NCBI GenBank assembly: GCA_024743405.1
Contig: JANSWP010000007.1
Location: 85,220 to 149,219 of the forward strand
Source of the DNA: Bacteroidota bacterium
GTDB taxonomy: Bacteria > Bacteroidota > Bacteroidia > Chitinophagales > Saprospiraceae
Direction: 5' to 3'
DNA: 64,000 nucleotides
A program made the position numbers and the translations under genes. Below are positions 55,382-64,000 of the stretch, piece by piece (within the stretch, counting starts at the first letter, position 1; the number at the start of each line of letters is the position of its first letter). The notes beneath the pieces were generated by a model that did no database searches, was not told where the DNA came from, and worked only from the letters and a program-made list of their open reading frames with translations.

Positions 55382-55433
55382 ATTTATTTGTTTGGTATTT
55401 TAAATTTCTAAAAAACTAAAGATTATTTTCTAG

Positions 55434-55910
55434 TTAGCCCTCATTGTGATATGGCTCGTTTCTAAGAATAGTCATACCTCGATATATTTGTTCAAGGACA
55501 AATAAACGAATCATTTGGTGAGAAAAGGTCATTTTTGAAAGACTTAATTTTGAATTGGCTCTTTTGTAAATGTCTTCTGAAAAGCCATATGCTCCACCTA
55601 CTAAAAAGACAATTTTCTTATAACTCATTTGAAGTTTTTGATCCAAGAATTTAGCAAATTCAACGGAGGAAAAATGTTTTCCTCCTTCATCAAGTAATAT
55701 CAAAAAATCTTCCTTTTTTAATTTTGAATTAATGGTCGCACCTTCTTTGACTTTGATTTGGTTAGGGCGAAGATTTTTGACGTTCTTGATATCTGGAATT
55801 ATAGAAACCTCAAAAGGAAGGTAATGTGTGAGGCGCTTTTGATAGATTTCCATGCCTTCTTTAATATATCCAAAACTCGTTTTCCCAATGAGCCATAGTT
55901 CTACTTTCAT
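55434..55910 (-). CDS. rlmH: 23S rRNA (pseudouridine1915-N3)-methyltransferase
   Basis: 158 residues, the standard size of this SPOUT enzyme. Motifs: MKVELWLIGKT start, DFLILLDEGGKHFSSVEFA, FLVGGAYGFSEDIY (SAM-binding knot), LSLSKMTFSHQMIRLFVLEQ and RGMTILRNEPYHNE at the C-terminus. Methylates helix 69 of 23S rRNA using SAM. Six bases separate it from the Nnr gene upstream. Confidence 0.97.
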   Translation of the reverse strand: MKVELWLIGKTSFGYIKEGMEIYQKRLTHYLPFEVSIIPDIKNVKNLRPNQIKVKEGATINSKLKKEDFLILLDEGGKHFSSVEFAKFLDQKLQMSYKKIVFLVGGAYGFSEDIYKRANSKLSLSKMTFSHQMIRLFVLEQIYRGMTILRNEPYHNEG

Positions 55911-55916
55911 TTGAAA

Positions 55917-57455
55917 TTAATTTTTTCGAATTGCTTTAAAAGCTTGTCCCATGTGATTAATAATATCACTTGATAAAAGCGCTTCTTGTTGCGTTGATTC
56001 AGAAGCAATATCTCCTGCTAAGCCATGTAAATAAATGCCTAAAATACATGCTTGAAAAGCAGAATATCCTTGTGCTAAAAACCCTGTTAAAATCCCTGTC
56101 AATACATCACCGCTCCCGCCGGTAGCCATTCCTGGATTACCTGTAGAGTTGAAATAGCAATTGCCATTAGGGCAAGCAATAGAAGTATTGGCTCCTTTTA
56201 ACACAAGGTAAATCCCGAATTTTTGCGCAATTTTTCGTTGATGTTCATTTCGTTGAAAATCATTTTCAAATTTGCCGAATAATCGTTCAAATTCTTTTGG
56301 ATGTGGAGTCAATATACTTCCTTTTGGGAGTTTTTTTAACCAATTTTTGTTTTCACTTAATATGTTTAACGCATCTGCATCTAAAACTAATAATGGGTTA
56401 ATTTCTTTCTTTTTTTTAGATTGTTTATTTATGGTATCTAATAATTTATTTAATGCTTTTTGTGTCAATTCATCTGTTCCAATCCCACAACCGATCCCAA
56501 TAGATTTGTAGCTACTTATTTCTGCAACATTTGAGATGCAAAATTCATGATCATCAATGCTGACCATAGCTTCAGGGAAACTGATTTGCAGGATATTATA
56601 AGCACATTTTGGTGAATGTATAGTCACTAAACCAGCACCACTTCTTAAACAGGCCTTACCAGCTAAAATTGCGGCTCCAACTTTTCCATAACTACCACAT
56701 ACGATTAATGCATGCCCAAATGTTCCTTTATGATCATACTTTTTTCGATTTTTCAATATAGCCTTAACGGATTGATTGTCAATGAAATAGTTTGTTGTTT
56801 TAGCTTCTTGAATGAATTGAGTATCAAGATTGATCGATTGGAAAAACCATTCTCCAACATGATTTTGATACTCGGGAAATACAAAACTTAATTTTGGAAA
56901 CTCAAAGGAAAACGTATAATTGGCGTTAAAAACAACCCCATTTGAATGCCTTTCTGAAAATAAGCCTGAAGGTACATCGACTGCAATTCGGAAGACATTT
57001 TGCTCGTTCAAGTAGGTTATATATTCACCTAATTTCCCACTTATCGAACGATTTAATCCAGAACCAAAAATGGCATCAATTATCATAGTCCCTGTTTCAA
57101 AAGAAGGATGCTTATCTTCTAAATTTAACTGCTCGATGGGTAGGCTTTCCAATTTTTTAATCCTCTCCAAATTGATCAAAAAATCGTCAGAAAAATGATC
57201 CGAAATTTCACAGATCAGAACCATTATTAAGTAATCCTTTTCAAAAAGCAATCTAGCAATAGCCAATCCATCTCCTCCATTATTTCCAGGGCCACAAATT
57301 ATACATATTTGATTCTTCCATTTTGGAAATTGATCAACAAACCAATCTACAAATGTTTGGGAAGCTCTTTCCATCAAATCGATAGATGAAATGGGTTCCT
57401 TTTTTATGGTTTGAGCATCTAAGGCTCTTATTTGGTCTGTATTTAATATTTTCAT
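55917..57455 (-). CDS. nnr: Bifunctional NAD(P)H-hydrate epimerase / ADP-dependent dehydratase
   Basis: 512 residues. N-terminal epimerase half (1-215): LMERASQTFVDW, ICGPGNNGGDGLAIARLLF. C-terminal dehydratase half (about 225-512): HKGTFGHALIVCGSYGKVGAA, AGLVTIHSPKCAYN, VLDADALNIL, GSILTPHPKEFERLF, GNPGMATGGSGDVLTGILTG. Repairs NAD(P)H damaged by hydration. First gene of the five-gene minus-strand operon; a TACTTTTG box lies 36 bases upstream. Confidence 0.96.
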   Translation of the reverse strand: MKILNTDQIRALDAQTIKKEPISSIDLMERASQTFVDWFVDQFPKWKNQICIICGPGNNGGDGLAIARLLFEKDYLIMVLICEISDHFSDDFLINLERIKKLESLPIEQLNLEDKHPSFETGTMIIDAIFGSGLNRSISGKLGEYITYLNEQNVFRIAVDVPSGLFSERHSNGVVFNANYTFSFEFPKLSFVFPEYQNHVGEWFFQSINLDTQFIQEAKTTNYFIDNQSVKAILKNRKKYDHKGTFGHALIVCGSYGKVGAAILAGKACLRSGAGLVTIHSPKCAYNILQISFPEAMVSIDDHEFCISNVAEISSYKSIGIGCGIGTDELTQKALNKLLDTINKQSKKKKEINPLLVLDADALNILSENKNWLKKLPKGSILTPHPKEFERLFGKFENDFQRNEHQRKIAQKFGIYLVLKGANTSIACPNGNCYFNSTGNPGMATGGSGDVLTGILTGFLAQGYSAFQACILGIYLHGLAGDIASESTQQEALLSSDIINHMGQAFKAIRKN

Positions 57456-57490
57456 TGGCTATCTATTTCTATTGCATTCTATAAAAGTTA

Positions 57491-57498
57491 CAAAAGTA
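57491..57498 (-). promoter_or_regulatory. Candidate -7 box TACTTTTG for the nnr operon
   Basis: Minus-strand match to TAnnTTTG in the 88-bp divergent gap, about 36 bases before the nnr start. Confidence 0.4.
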
Positions 57499-57531
57499 TT
57501 TAATTCAAGTTAAAAACCTTCTTGAAAGATT

Positions 57532-57539
57532 TACCTTTG
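57532..57539 (+). promoter_or_regulatory. Candidate -7 box TACCTTTG for the methyltransferase
   Basis: Exact TAnnTTTG match ending 4 bases before the start codon, suggesting a leaderless or nearly leaderless transcript if used. Confidence 0.35.
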
Positions 57540-57543
57540 AGGC

Positions 57544-58179
57544 ATGAATTTAAGGTGGAAAATAGCACAAGCAATTGAATTTCGATGGTGGCAACAATAT
57601 TTGAAGAAAAAGCCAGTATCTGATTACTTGGCTTGGAAAAAGGATTACTGGAAAACTTTTTTAGAAAAGATTGATATTCACCCGATAAAGGAAGATGAAA
57701 TTCTGGATGTCGGATGTGGGCCTGCAGGAATTTTTATCGTTCTGACTGATGTTGAAGTGGATGCTGTTGATCCGCTCCTGGATCAATATGAGGAAAATTT
57801 ACCTCATTTTAATAAAGAAAATTATCCAAATACGAATTTTTTGACGACTTCTTTTGAGGATTTAAACTCGGCGAAGAAATATGATAAAATATTTTGTTTA
57901 AATGCCATTAATCATGTCAGTGATTTAAAGAAATGTTTTCAAAAATTGAATGAATTACTGGGTGAAAATGGAACCTTGATATTGTCGATTGATGCTCATA
58001 ATTATTCGCTTTTTAAATACATTTTTAGAGCGTTGCCGGGTGATATTTTACATCCCCATCAATATGATTTGAGGGAATATAAGGATATGGTATCTGATCT
58101 TGGAATGACCATCCAGAAAACCGTTTTGTACAAACAAGAATTCTTTTTTGATTATCACATAATAATTGCCAAAAAATGA
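57544..58179 (+). CDS. Class I SAM-dependent methyltransferase
   Basis: 211 residues. SAM-binding motif I EILDVGCGPAGIF (about 54-66), acidic residue after strand 2 (VEVDAVDPLLDQY), YDKIFCLNAINHVSDLKKCF (motif IV region), LGENGTLILSIDAHNYS. Substrate unknown. The RidA gene overlaps its last four bases (ATGA), so the two are translationally coupled. Confidence 0.85.
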   Translation: MNLRWKIAQAIEFRWWQQYLKKKPVSDYLAWKKDYWKTFLEKIDIHPIKEDEILDVGCGPAGIFIVLTDVEVDAVDPLLDQYEENLPHFNKENYPNTNFLTTSFEDLNSAKKYDKIFCLNAINHVSDLKKCFQKLNELLGENGTLILSIDAHNYSLFKYIFRALPGDILHPHQYDLREYKDMVSDLGMTIQKTVLYKQEFFFDYHIIIAKK

Positions 58180-58559
58180 AAAGACAAAATATTTCTTCTG
58201 GTGCCGTTTGGGAAGATATGGTGGGGTATTCTCGCGCAGTAAAAATTGGAAATATCATTGAAGTCGCAGGAACAACTGCTGTTAGAGATGGAGAAGTGGT
58301 AGGAAAAGATGATTTATACACTCAAACAAAATGTATCTTAGAAATAATTGAAGATGCCTTAAAAGAAGCCGGAGCTACTCTGTCAGATGTTTGTCGGACT
58401 CGTATGTATGTGACTGATATTTCTCAATGGGAAGCAGCAGGTAAGGCGCATGGCGAGTTTTTTGGAGCAATAAAACCTGCTTCGACTATGGTCGAAGTTA
58501 GTGGATTAGTGAATCCAGATATGCTAATAGAAATTGAGGCTACAGCAATATTAAGCTGA
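58176..58559 (+). CDS. RidA/YjgF family protein
   Basis: 127 residues, typical of Rid enzymes, which deaminate reactive enamine/imine intermediates. Motifs: VEVAGTTAV, LYTQTKCILEIIEDALKEAG, VCRTRMYVTDISQWEAAGKA, FFGAIKPASTMVEVSGLVNP and the final MLIEIEATAIL. The Arg in VCRTRMYV and Glu near the end are the usual active-site residues. Start overlaps the methyltransferase stop. Confidence 0.93.
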   Translation: MKRQNISSGAVWEDMVGYSRAVKIGNIIEVAGTTAVRDGEVVGKDDLYTQTKCILEIIEDALKEAGATLSDVCRTRMYVTDISQWEAAGKAHGEFFGAIKPASTMVEVSGLVNPDMLIEIEATAILS

Positions 58560-58565
58560 TTATTA

Positions 58566-58619
58566 AATGCGAACTCCATAAAATATTAGTAAATTTTCAA
58601 CTTTCGTGGAGTTCGCATT
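58566..58619. terminator. Perfect 13-bp hairpin between convergent genes
   Basis: aatgcgaactcca / tggagttcgcatt with a 28-nt loop, 7 bp from each flanking stop codon. Bidirectional terminator in position and symmetry. Confidence 0.72.
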
Positions 58620-58626
58620 AGACTAA

Positions 58627-61059
58627 TCAAAAGAACTTTTGGGCACATCGTAAAGGTAAGCGATCGTCATTTTCATCCTTCATGAAAAACAACTCATAAT
58701 ATTCCCCATTGGTCCATTTTTCTAACATTGAATCAAAATAAGGATCACCAGGATTTCCAGACTGACCACCAGGATATACTCCATAAGCTTTAATCTCATC
58801 TCCTAATTCTACGATCATACGCCATGAAGGACCATTAAATTCGCTTATGGCATTTAACGCTTGCTTATACCCACCAACTTCAAGAGGGCTACTAGAAAAG
58901 GCTGGAATTCGACCTAAATGCGAAATGATCGTCCCTTTATGCTCTGCCCAATTATAAGTAGGATTTTTCAAATTTGATGACATTATTTCACACATCTTTA
59001 TAAAGGAAAGTGTGGCAATATCTTTTGCATTTTCAATCTTCTCAGTCGATTTGATATCAAAAAAGTGGGAATTACTGATGGTATCTAGGATTTCCAATGT
59101 TCGCCAAGATTCAGGGTATAGCATTTCAATAGAATCTTCAAAAGCGTAGACTTCATCCCAAGTGAGTTCATAAAACTCATTCCACCATTCTGAAAATAGG
59201 ACAGGTGCAATTGAGTTTTTTTCAAATTTTAGATCCCAGTTTTTGAGTTCTTTTAATGCTGATTTTTGAATAAAGGTCAGGCTATTAGAATCTAAATGCT
59301 CTAATAAAAGTGGAGTAGCTTCTTCTGCAAAAAGGCTGTAATTGTCATTTTGCAAAGCCATCATATCTTCTACTGTTATGGAATCCATATTTGATAATCG
59401 ATTCACCAAATGTCTACCTCGATAATCATCAAATCCACCGAAATAATAGTAAGGATATGTGAGGTCAGTCGAATGTTGATTGGCAGAGGCAATAAACTGT
59501 CGTTGAGGGTTCTTAATTTGTGGAACTTGACTCATAGGAATAAACCCTTGCCAAGCATTTTTTGAATCGCTTCCATCTTGCACAAATCGACCTTGACCGT
59601 CTCTTTTTATTGGGAATTTTCCATTTACTTTTATTGCAATATCTCCATCTTTTGAAGCAAAGGCAAAATTCTGAGCTGGCGATTCATAATGCTTTAAAGC
59701 ATTCGAGTAATCTTCATAATTTTTACCTCGATTCAACAAATCAACAAAAGCAATTTCCATTGGACTAGGAGTTTCTACTCCTGCCCAGCGCATCGCTAAA
59801 TCTTGTTTTGGATGAGCTGGGTCTTCATAAACAATTGGTCCCCAAATAGTATTTTTTATGGTATCACGGATTGGCTCTTCTTTTCCACGTACAGTGATCA
59901 CACTAACCATGTTTTGAACTTCTTTCTCCAATCCATCAACTATATAAGATTCTTTTAAGTCATCTGCCCATTTGATATTATACCAATCCATTACATCTTG
60001 ACCAACATTTGTTTGACCCCAAGCTATGTTTTCATTAAATCCTATGATGATACCTGGAAGTCCTGGCAATGTAACGCCGTAAACATTCAAATTTGGAGTA
60101 TGAATTTGCATTTCATACCATACCGAAGGTAAGGTTAATCGGAGGTGAGGATCGCTGCATAATATTGGATTCCCAGATGCAGTTTTTGCACCCGAAACAG
60201 CCCAGTTATTGCTTCCTATCCCTTCATCCGTTTTTTCTAACGCTTTATGACGATAGTAACCAATCATTTCTTTGGCTGCCTCCTTTTGATCCGTATTTAC
60301 AGGCTCAAAATCATAAGGAGTTCCAGTAGGAATGATTGGACTTTGCTTTGGATTATATTCGGGATATAAAAAATCAAAAGTCTCTTTGCCAAAATATTTT
60401 AGAGCATTGGTCGATTCCAAATCATTTTCTCGACTACACAATGTCAAAGACATGTTTTTTAAGATTAATGCAGAATGAACTACTGTCCAAGGTTCTGGTT
60501 GATAATCCATTAACTTAAATTCGACAGGATAATCTTTAGGTTTTAATGATTTAATATAAGTATTCACACCATTGGTATAAGCTTCTAATAATTCATATGC
60601 TTCTTTAGATTTTTCCCATTCTTTGACTGCTCGTTGAGCTGCTAAGAAAATGCCTCTTCTTCGTTGGGTTTTATCCAATTCTAACGCCTGCTCCCCTAAT
60701 ACTTCCGACAATCTTCCTGATGCATATCGAGTACCAAAATCCATTTGCCAAAGTCTATTTTGAGCTGTCACATATCCTTGTATGAACATAGCATCTTGCT
60801 CATTTTGTGCAAATACATGAGGAACCATTTTTTCATCATATTGAACCTGCACAGGTGCAATCAATTGTGATAAATTGATAGACTCTTCAGGAACACTTGT
60901 CTCAGATTTAGCATTTTGCCAAAATCCAGTGAAAGGGTTCATTAATTTGCCAATAGGTGGAATTGAACTAGTTAGACTATCATGGTTAATTTGATTATTA
61001 CAAAGGAATCCTAAACCACCTGTTAGGATAAGTGAAAGTAGGAATTTGAAAACTTTCAT
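58627..61059 (-). CDS. Penicillin acylase-family Ntn hydrolase
   Basis: 810 residues. Signal or anchor at the N-terminus (VFKFLLSLILTGGLGFLC). The alpha-chain region begins APVQVQYDEKMVPHVFAQ, followed by a spacer. The autocatalytic cleavage site and N-terminal nucleophile Ser283 are in GIGSNNWAVSG; beta chain then has GNPILCSDPHLRLTLPS and ENIAWGQTNVGQD. Cleaves amide bonds of acylated compounds such as beta-lactams or N-acyl-homoserine lactones. Natural substrate unknown. Probably periplasmic. Confidence 0.93.
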   Translation of the reverse strand: MKVFKFLLSLILTGGLGFLCNNQINHDSLTSSIPPIGKLMNPFTGFWQNAKSETSVPEESINLSQLIAPVQVQYDEKMVPHVFAQNEQDAMFIQGYVTAQNRLWQMDFGTRYASGRLSEVLGEQALELDKTQRRRGIFLAAQRAVKEWEKSKEAYELLEAYTNGVNTYIKSLKPKDYPVEFKLMDYQPEPWTVVHSALILKNMSLTLCSRENDLESTNALKYFGKETFDFLYPEYNPKQSPIIPTGTPYDFEPVNTDQKEAAKEMIGYYRHKALEKTDEGIGSNNWAVSGAKTASGNPILCSDPHLRLTLPSVWYEMQIHTPNLNVYGVTLPGLPGIIIGFNENIAWGQTNVGQDVMDWYNIKWADDLKESYIVDGLEKEVQNMVSVITVRGKEEPIRDTIKNTIWGPIVYEDPAHPKQDLAMRWAGVETPSPMEIAFVDLLNRGKNYEDYSNALKHYESPAQNFAFASKDGDIAIKVNGKFPIKRDGQGRFVQDGSDSKNAWQGFIPMSQVPQIKNPQRQFIASANQHSTDLTYPYYYFGGFDDYRGRHLVNRLSNMDSITVEDMMALQNDNYSLFAEEATPLLLEHLDSNSLTFIQKSALKELKNWDLKFEKNSIAPVLFSEWWNEFYELTWDEVYAFEDSIEMLYPESWRTLEILDTISNSHFFDIKSTEKIENAKDIATLSFIKMCEIMSSNLKNPTYNWAEHKGTIISHLGRIPAFSSSPLEVGGYKQALNAISEFNGPSWRMIVELGDEIKAYGVYPGGQSGNPGDPYFDSMLEKWTNGEYYELFFMKDENDDRLPLRCAQKFF

Positions 61060-61116
61060 GTTTAGGAATTTATATTAGAATCAGGAAGAATAAATTATAA
61101 TATATCGTTCTAAAAA

Positions 61117-61542
61117 CTAAAATATTAACGGTAATCCAATAAATACATTGATTTCTGGTGAAATGCCAACCTTAATCTTTACAATTAATGGCTCTTCAAT
61201 CGAACTTCCAGATTTATGGTGCAAATTATAAGTTGTTTTTATAGTATTAAAAACTAATCGAAGAGGAGTACTAACTCTATGCTCCTCGATTAATTCTGCA
61301 AGTCTCTCTTTTGAAAAATCTTCATGCTTGCCTTTCAATTCCACTTCCAAAGTAGGGCTGATAGATACACTCGTTCCAAAACTGGTTATTTCCATCCCAC
61401 ATGCTTCCAATTTTGGTAAAATCATAACCCACTCTTCAATCATGTTATAAGCTTTTTCTTTTGCTGAATCACCAATAATATTGGCTTGCTCTTTAATTAC
61501 ATTACCAGCTTGCTCAAGTGTATTCTTAATTTTATCAATCAT
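61117..61542 (-). CDS. Conserved-looking small protein of unknown function
   Basis: 141 residues, no signal peptide. An N-terminal amphipathic helix (KIKNTLEQAGNVIKEQANII) is followed by a beta-rich part (ITSFGTSVSISPTLEVELKG; PLIVKIKVGISPEINVFIGL). I do not recognise a family. Possibly membrane-associated through the helix. Stands alone after the penicillin acylase on the same strand, upstream of it. Confidence 0.6.
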   Translation of the reverse strand: MIDKIKNTLEQAGNVIKEQANIIGDSAKEKAYNMIEEWVMILPKLEACGMEITSFGTSVSISPTLEVELKGKHEDFSKERLAELIEEHRVSTPLRLVFNTIKTTYNLHHKSGSSIEEPLIVKIKVGISPEINVFIGLPLIF

Positions 61543-61797
61543 TATTCTAAAGTTTTATTGAAAAAAGATTCCCGAAATAAACGAAATTTTTGGACAAATA
61601 AAATTTAATAGGGGCGTTGGAAATATTTAAGGAACTCGGACCAAATAAATTGACCATTCTATCCTGTCTGTTTCATACCAAATTTATTTACCTTGCCATG
61701 CAAACATAATGGTCATTTTGATTGTTGAAATGCCTTCCATTTAAGATGGAGAAAAAGTTCAGAGGATTTTCAGTTTTTTGAAACCTGCCAATCTTAA

Positions 61798-61920
61798 TTA
61801 GAGTATGTCTAAATTTTTACTTCCTAAAAACCAACGCTTTATGAGCCTGCCTTTCAAATTATTGCGGTCATTTGCTTCGGCAAACTCCCTTAATAATTTA
61901 TCGCCAGAACCATAAATCAT
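61798..61920 (-). CDS. 40-residue open frame between inverted repeats, uncertain
   Basis: Reads MIYGSGDKLLREFAEANDRN, then NLKGRLIKRWFLGSKNLDIL and stops in the left inverted repeat. Composition is protein-like (charged amphipathic helix), but I recognise no family. It could be the tail of a lost gene or of a decayed mobile element rather than a real gene. Confidence 0.25.
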   Translation of the reverse strand: MIYGSGDKLLREFAEANDRNNLKGRLIKRWFLGSKNLDIL

Positions 61921-61957
61921 TGATTCTCAATTTGTAAAATTTTTAGACATACTCTTA
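61800..61957. repeat. 158-bp unit bounded by inverted repeats AGAGTATGTCTAAA
   Basis: Left arm 61800-61820 and right arm 61934-61957 are near-complementary (right arm reads GTAAAATTTTTAGACATACTCT). The same motif recurs at 31308. The size and arms fit a remnant of an insertion sequence or MITE. Confidence 0.5.
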
Positions 61958-61974
61958 TTAAAAAACTATAATTG

Positions 61975-63444
61975 ATGAAGAATATTAAAACACTGGGCGA
62001 ATTAAAAGCATCAGGATATAAATCTCGAAGTATAAAAGAAGAATTAAGAGAAAACTTAATCAAGAAATTACGGTCAAACAAAACAGTCTTTGAAGGAATC
62101 TTAGGTTTTGACAACACGGTGATTCCTGACCTTGAGCGAGCTATTTTATCTAAGCATAATGTTTTGCTTCTAGGGTTGAGAGGGCAAGCCAAAACGAAGA
62201 TCGCTCGTTTGATGACTCATTTATTGGATGAATGGATGCCCATTGTAGCTGGTAGCGAACTGAATGACGACCCCATGAATCCTATTTCTCATTATGCATT
62301 TGAATTACTTGCTGAAAAAGGAGATGAAACACCCATTGATTGGGTTCATCAATCGAATAGATATGTTGAAAAATTGGCCACACCAGATGTAAGCATAGCT
62401 GATTTGGTTGGAGATGTTGATCCCATTAAGGCTGCTAGTCTTAAATTGCCTTATTCCGATCAACGAGTGATTCATTTTGGGTTGGTGCCAAGGTCTCATA
62501 GAAGTATATTTGTGATCAATGAATTACCTGACTTACAAGCTAGAATTCAGGTTTCTTTATTCAATATTTTGCAGGAGGGAGATATGCAAATTAGAGGTTT
62601 TAAATTGCGTTTGCCTTTAGATATTCAGTTTGTTTTTACGGCCAATCCGGAAGATTATACCAATCGTGGAAGTATTATTACTCCATTGAAAGATAGAATT
62701 GAAAGTCAGATTTTGACCCATTATCCCAAAACGATTGATATTGCAAAAACGATAACTGGGCAGGAAGCTTCCTTAGCTGACGCACAAAAGACCAGCATCA
62801 AGGTTCCTGAATTATTGAGTACTCTTTTGGAGACCGTATCTTTTAAAGCTCGAGATAGTGAATACGTTGATGAAAAGAGTGGGGTTTCAGCGAGATTAAG
62901 TATTTCTGGGTATGAGAATTTGGTGAGTACTGCCGAGCGTCGCATGTATTTGAATAAAGAGAAAAAAACGACCGCTCGTATCACTGATTTTTGGGGAGTT
63001 GTGCCTGCTATCACGGGTAAAGTTGAATTGGTTTATGAAGGCGAGCAAGAAGGCCCTCATATGGTCGCTATGCATCTATTAGGGGAGGCAATTAAAGAAC
63101 TTTTTTTAGAGAAATTTCCACACCCAGATAAGCTTAAAAAGGGAGCCCAGCGAGATCCCTATGGCGTGGTAAAGGCTTATTTTGCAGGAGGGAATACCAT
63201 AGATTTATTTAATGACTCTAGCGATAAGGACTACAAAAAACAAATCGAAAACGTGCAAGGACTGCGTAAGTTGGTTTTTGAGGCAAACGTTCCAAAAGGG
63301 CAAGAACTGACATACATGGAGTTGGTTTTACATGGTTTAGCAGCCTTTGATGTGATCAATAAAGATATGCTTGATGCAAGTATCAGTTTTAATGATGTTT
63401 TAGCTGATATGTTGGGAGATGATCTATTTGATGATCAGTTTTGA
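61975..63444 (+). CDS. MoxR/BchI-like AAA+ ATPase
   Basis: 489 residues from the ATG; an adjacent TTG in frame is less likely. Walker A variant LLLGLRGQAKTKIARLM (about 55-70), Walker B-like IFVINELPDL, sensor-type FVFTANPEDYTNRGSIITPL (about 222-240) and an arginine finger candidate in DRIESQILTHYP. Resembles magnesium chelatase subunit I/MoxR chaperone ATPases. Such ATPases usually work with a VWA-domain protein, but none follows within the window. Cytoplasmic. Confidence 0.88.
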   Translation: MKNIKTLGELKASGYKSRSIKEELRENLIKKLRSNKTVFEGILGFDNTVIPDLERAILSKHNVLLLGLRGQAKTKIARLMTHLLDEWMPIVAGSELNDDPMNPISHYAFELLAEKGDETPIDWVHQSNRYVEKLATPDVSIADLVGDVDPIKAASLKLPYSDQRVIHFGLVPRSHRSIFVINELPDLQARIQVSLFNILQEGDMQIRGFKLRLPLDIQFVFTANPEDYTNRGSIITPLKDRIESQILTHYPKTIDIAKTITGQEASLADAQKTSIKVPELLSTLLETVSFKARDSEYVDEKSGVSARLSISGYENLVSTAERRMYLNKEKKTTARITDFWGVVPAITGKVELVYEGEQEGPHMVAMHLLGEAIKELFLEKFPHPDKLKKGAQRDPYGVVKAYFAGGNTIDLFNDSSDKDYKKQIENVQGLRKLVFEANVPKGQELTYMELVLHGLAAFDVINKDMLDASISFNDVLADMLGDDLFDDQF

Positions 63445-63479
63445 TTGAAATTGGGTATCGGAAATATTAAAAATAATAT

Positions 63480-63523
63480 AATTGATGTAAGACTACAGTT
63501 TTTGTAATCTTACATCAATTTTA
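63480..63523 (+). terminator. Intrinsic terminator after the AAA+ ATPase
   Basis: 13-bp stem aattgatgtaaga / tcttacatcaatt with a 15-nt loop and a short T-run. This also suggests the ATPase is not cotranscribed with anything downstream. Confidence 0.7.
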
Positions 63524-63819
63524 AGGACTCTGCTTTTCGGAGTGGGTTCAATGGTACTGATACAGAATCAGATGGCTTTATAAAACGTAAAAAACAATTG
63601 AAAGTCCAAATGGTATTGCAATACTAACAGATTGAGAAAAAATGACCTTGTTAGTTTGCTTTCCTTATTAACTTTCTCAATTTATTCCTAATCATATTCG
63701 GGTTGAGTCAAGGCCCGAAACAATAGACAAAGCAGCCATTCCTGTTTTCATACCTAAGAATTGTTTGATATAGTAATTCCTCAATGTCCTAAGCCCTATG
63801 TTAGGTACCTAATTGGGGC

Positions 63820-64000
63820 TTAGTAACGACTAAAAAATAAGTCCGTCAATTTGAAATACTAGATTTTGGATTTTAGTAAGGCAAAAATACTTTTTGCGTT
63901 CGCCTTTGTACCTTCTGGCACAAGCCAGCGCAGGATGCAGGGTATCTGCGAGTATTTTTAACGCCGCAAAAGTTCAAAAAATACATCGGCAAATGTCGGA
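63820..64000. repeat. Palindromic intergenic element, copy 7, cut by window edge
   Basis: Left arm TTAGTAACGACTAAAAAATA and following bases match copy 2 in reverse orientation. It continues through hub motifs GGCAAAAATAC and GAGTATTTTTAACG, an enlarged apex with CTGGC-ACAA-GCCAG, and on to GGCAAATGTCGGA, which matches the opposite arm of copy 2. The right end is outside the window. Confidence 0.75.

Larger units (their letters stand above)
61543..61974. other. 432-bp gap with an inverted repeat and a tiny open frame
   Basis: Contains tgaccatt / aatggtca arms at about 61653-61712 and the 61800-61957 inverted-repeat unit described separately. No other gene-like signal. Confidence 0.45.
63445..64000. 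other. Terminal gene-free region
   Basis: Holds the ATPase terminator, a ctaagccc/ggggcttag inverted motif at about 63790-63822 and the start of palindromic copy 7. Nothing coding is seen. Confidence 0.5.

Noticed and set aside
1..64000. tRNA, rRNA, riboswitch, prophage or intact insertion sequence
   Set aside because: I looked for typical tRNA T-arm motifs, transposases, integrases and phage genes and saw none. A tRNAscan-SE, Infernal and ISfinder run would be decisive.

Overview
The window is AT-rich chromosomal DNA from a Bacteroidota bacterium, probably a marine or aquatic Saprospiraceae-like or related environmental lineage. The evidence is a SusC/SusD pair, five secreted proteins ending in type IX secretion (T9SS) type A sorting domains, many Bacteroidota-style lipoproteins, and several TAnnTTTG -7 boxes upstream of genes. 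There is no prophage, intact insertion sequence, CRISPR array, rRNA or tRNA that I can see. The exact taxon cannot be fixed by reading alone.

Layout. 1-2023: 3'-truncated oligopeptidase B lipoprotein (minus). 2475-17289: a polysaccharide utilisation locus, most likely for beta-1,3-glucan (laminarin). A divergent beta-propeller/Y_Y_Y/HTH regulator is followed by a secreted multi-module glycan-binding-type protein, SusC, SusD, a PKD lipoprotein, a GH16 endo-glucanase lipoprotein (with a one-base frameshift in a T-run of its signal peptide) and a GH3 beta-glucosidase. 17627-22588: a small T9SS protein, an S8 subtilase, a small lipoprotein and a TolB-like PD40 lipoprotein. 22796-29634: a tripartite RND efflux operon whose outer-membrane TolC component carries an N-terminal periplasmic-binding-protein-like domain. 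29668-36735: an orphan LytS-type kinase, a decayed DUF434 gene, a C39-peptidase ABC exporter with its HlyD adaptor, and a polyprenyl-type GT2. 37296-50333: two large T9SS proteins (one an S8 protease), a DUF4412 protein, an alpha/beta hydrolase and a 1576-residue protein built of about 13 Cys-containing repeats plus dockerin-like, cohesin-like and T9SS domains. 50619-63444: housekeeping and accessory genes: a helical protein of unknown function, alanine dehydrogenase, a five-gene operon (nnr, rlmH, rhomboid, YdcF, Nudix), a methyltransferase-RidA pair, penicillin acylase, and a MoxR/BchI-like AAA ATPase.

The most interesting non-coding structure is a family of intergenic elements of about 162-200 bp, at 13460, 18449, 18608, 26344, 32665, 37027 and 63820. 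Each is one long imperfect palindrome. In four of them the exact centre is a 6-bp stem with a 4-nt loop that varies by paired changes. Three copies are 166 bp long. Arms differ between copies while the hub is conserved, the opposite of what is expected from an ordinary MITE. Two copies sit inside operons (RND efflux and C39 exporter), and one supplies a false N-terminal extension to the RND gene.

How the genes work together: the regulator would sense glucan oligomers and switch on the PUL. GH16 cuts glucan at the surface, SusCD and the PKD and CBM-like proteins bind and import oligomers, and GH3 finishes them. The remaining secreted proteases and adhesin-like T9SS proteins fit a polymer-degrading, surface-attached lifestyle.
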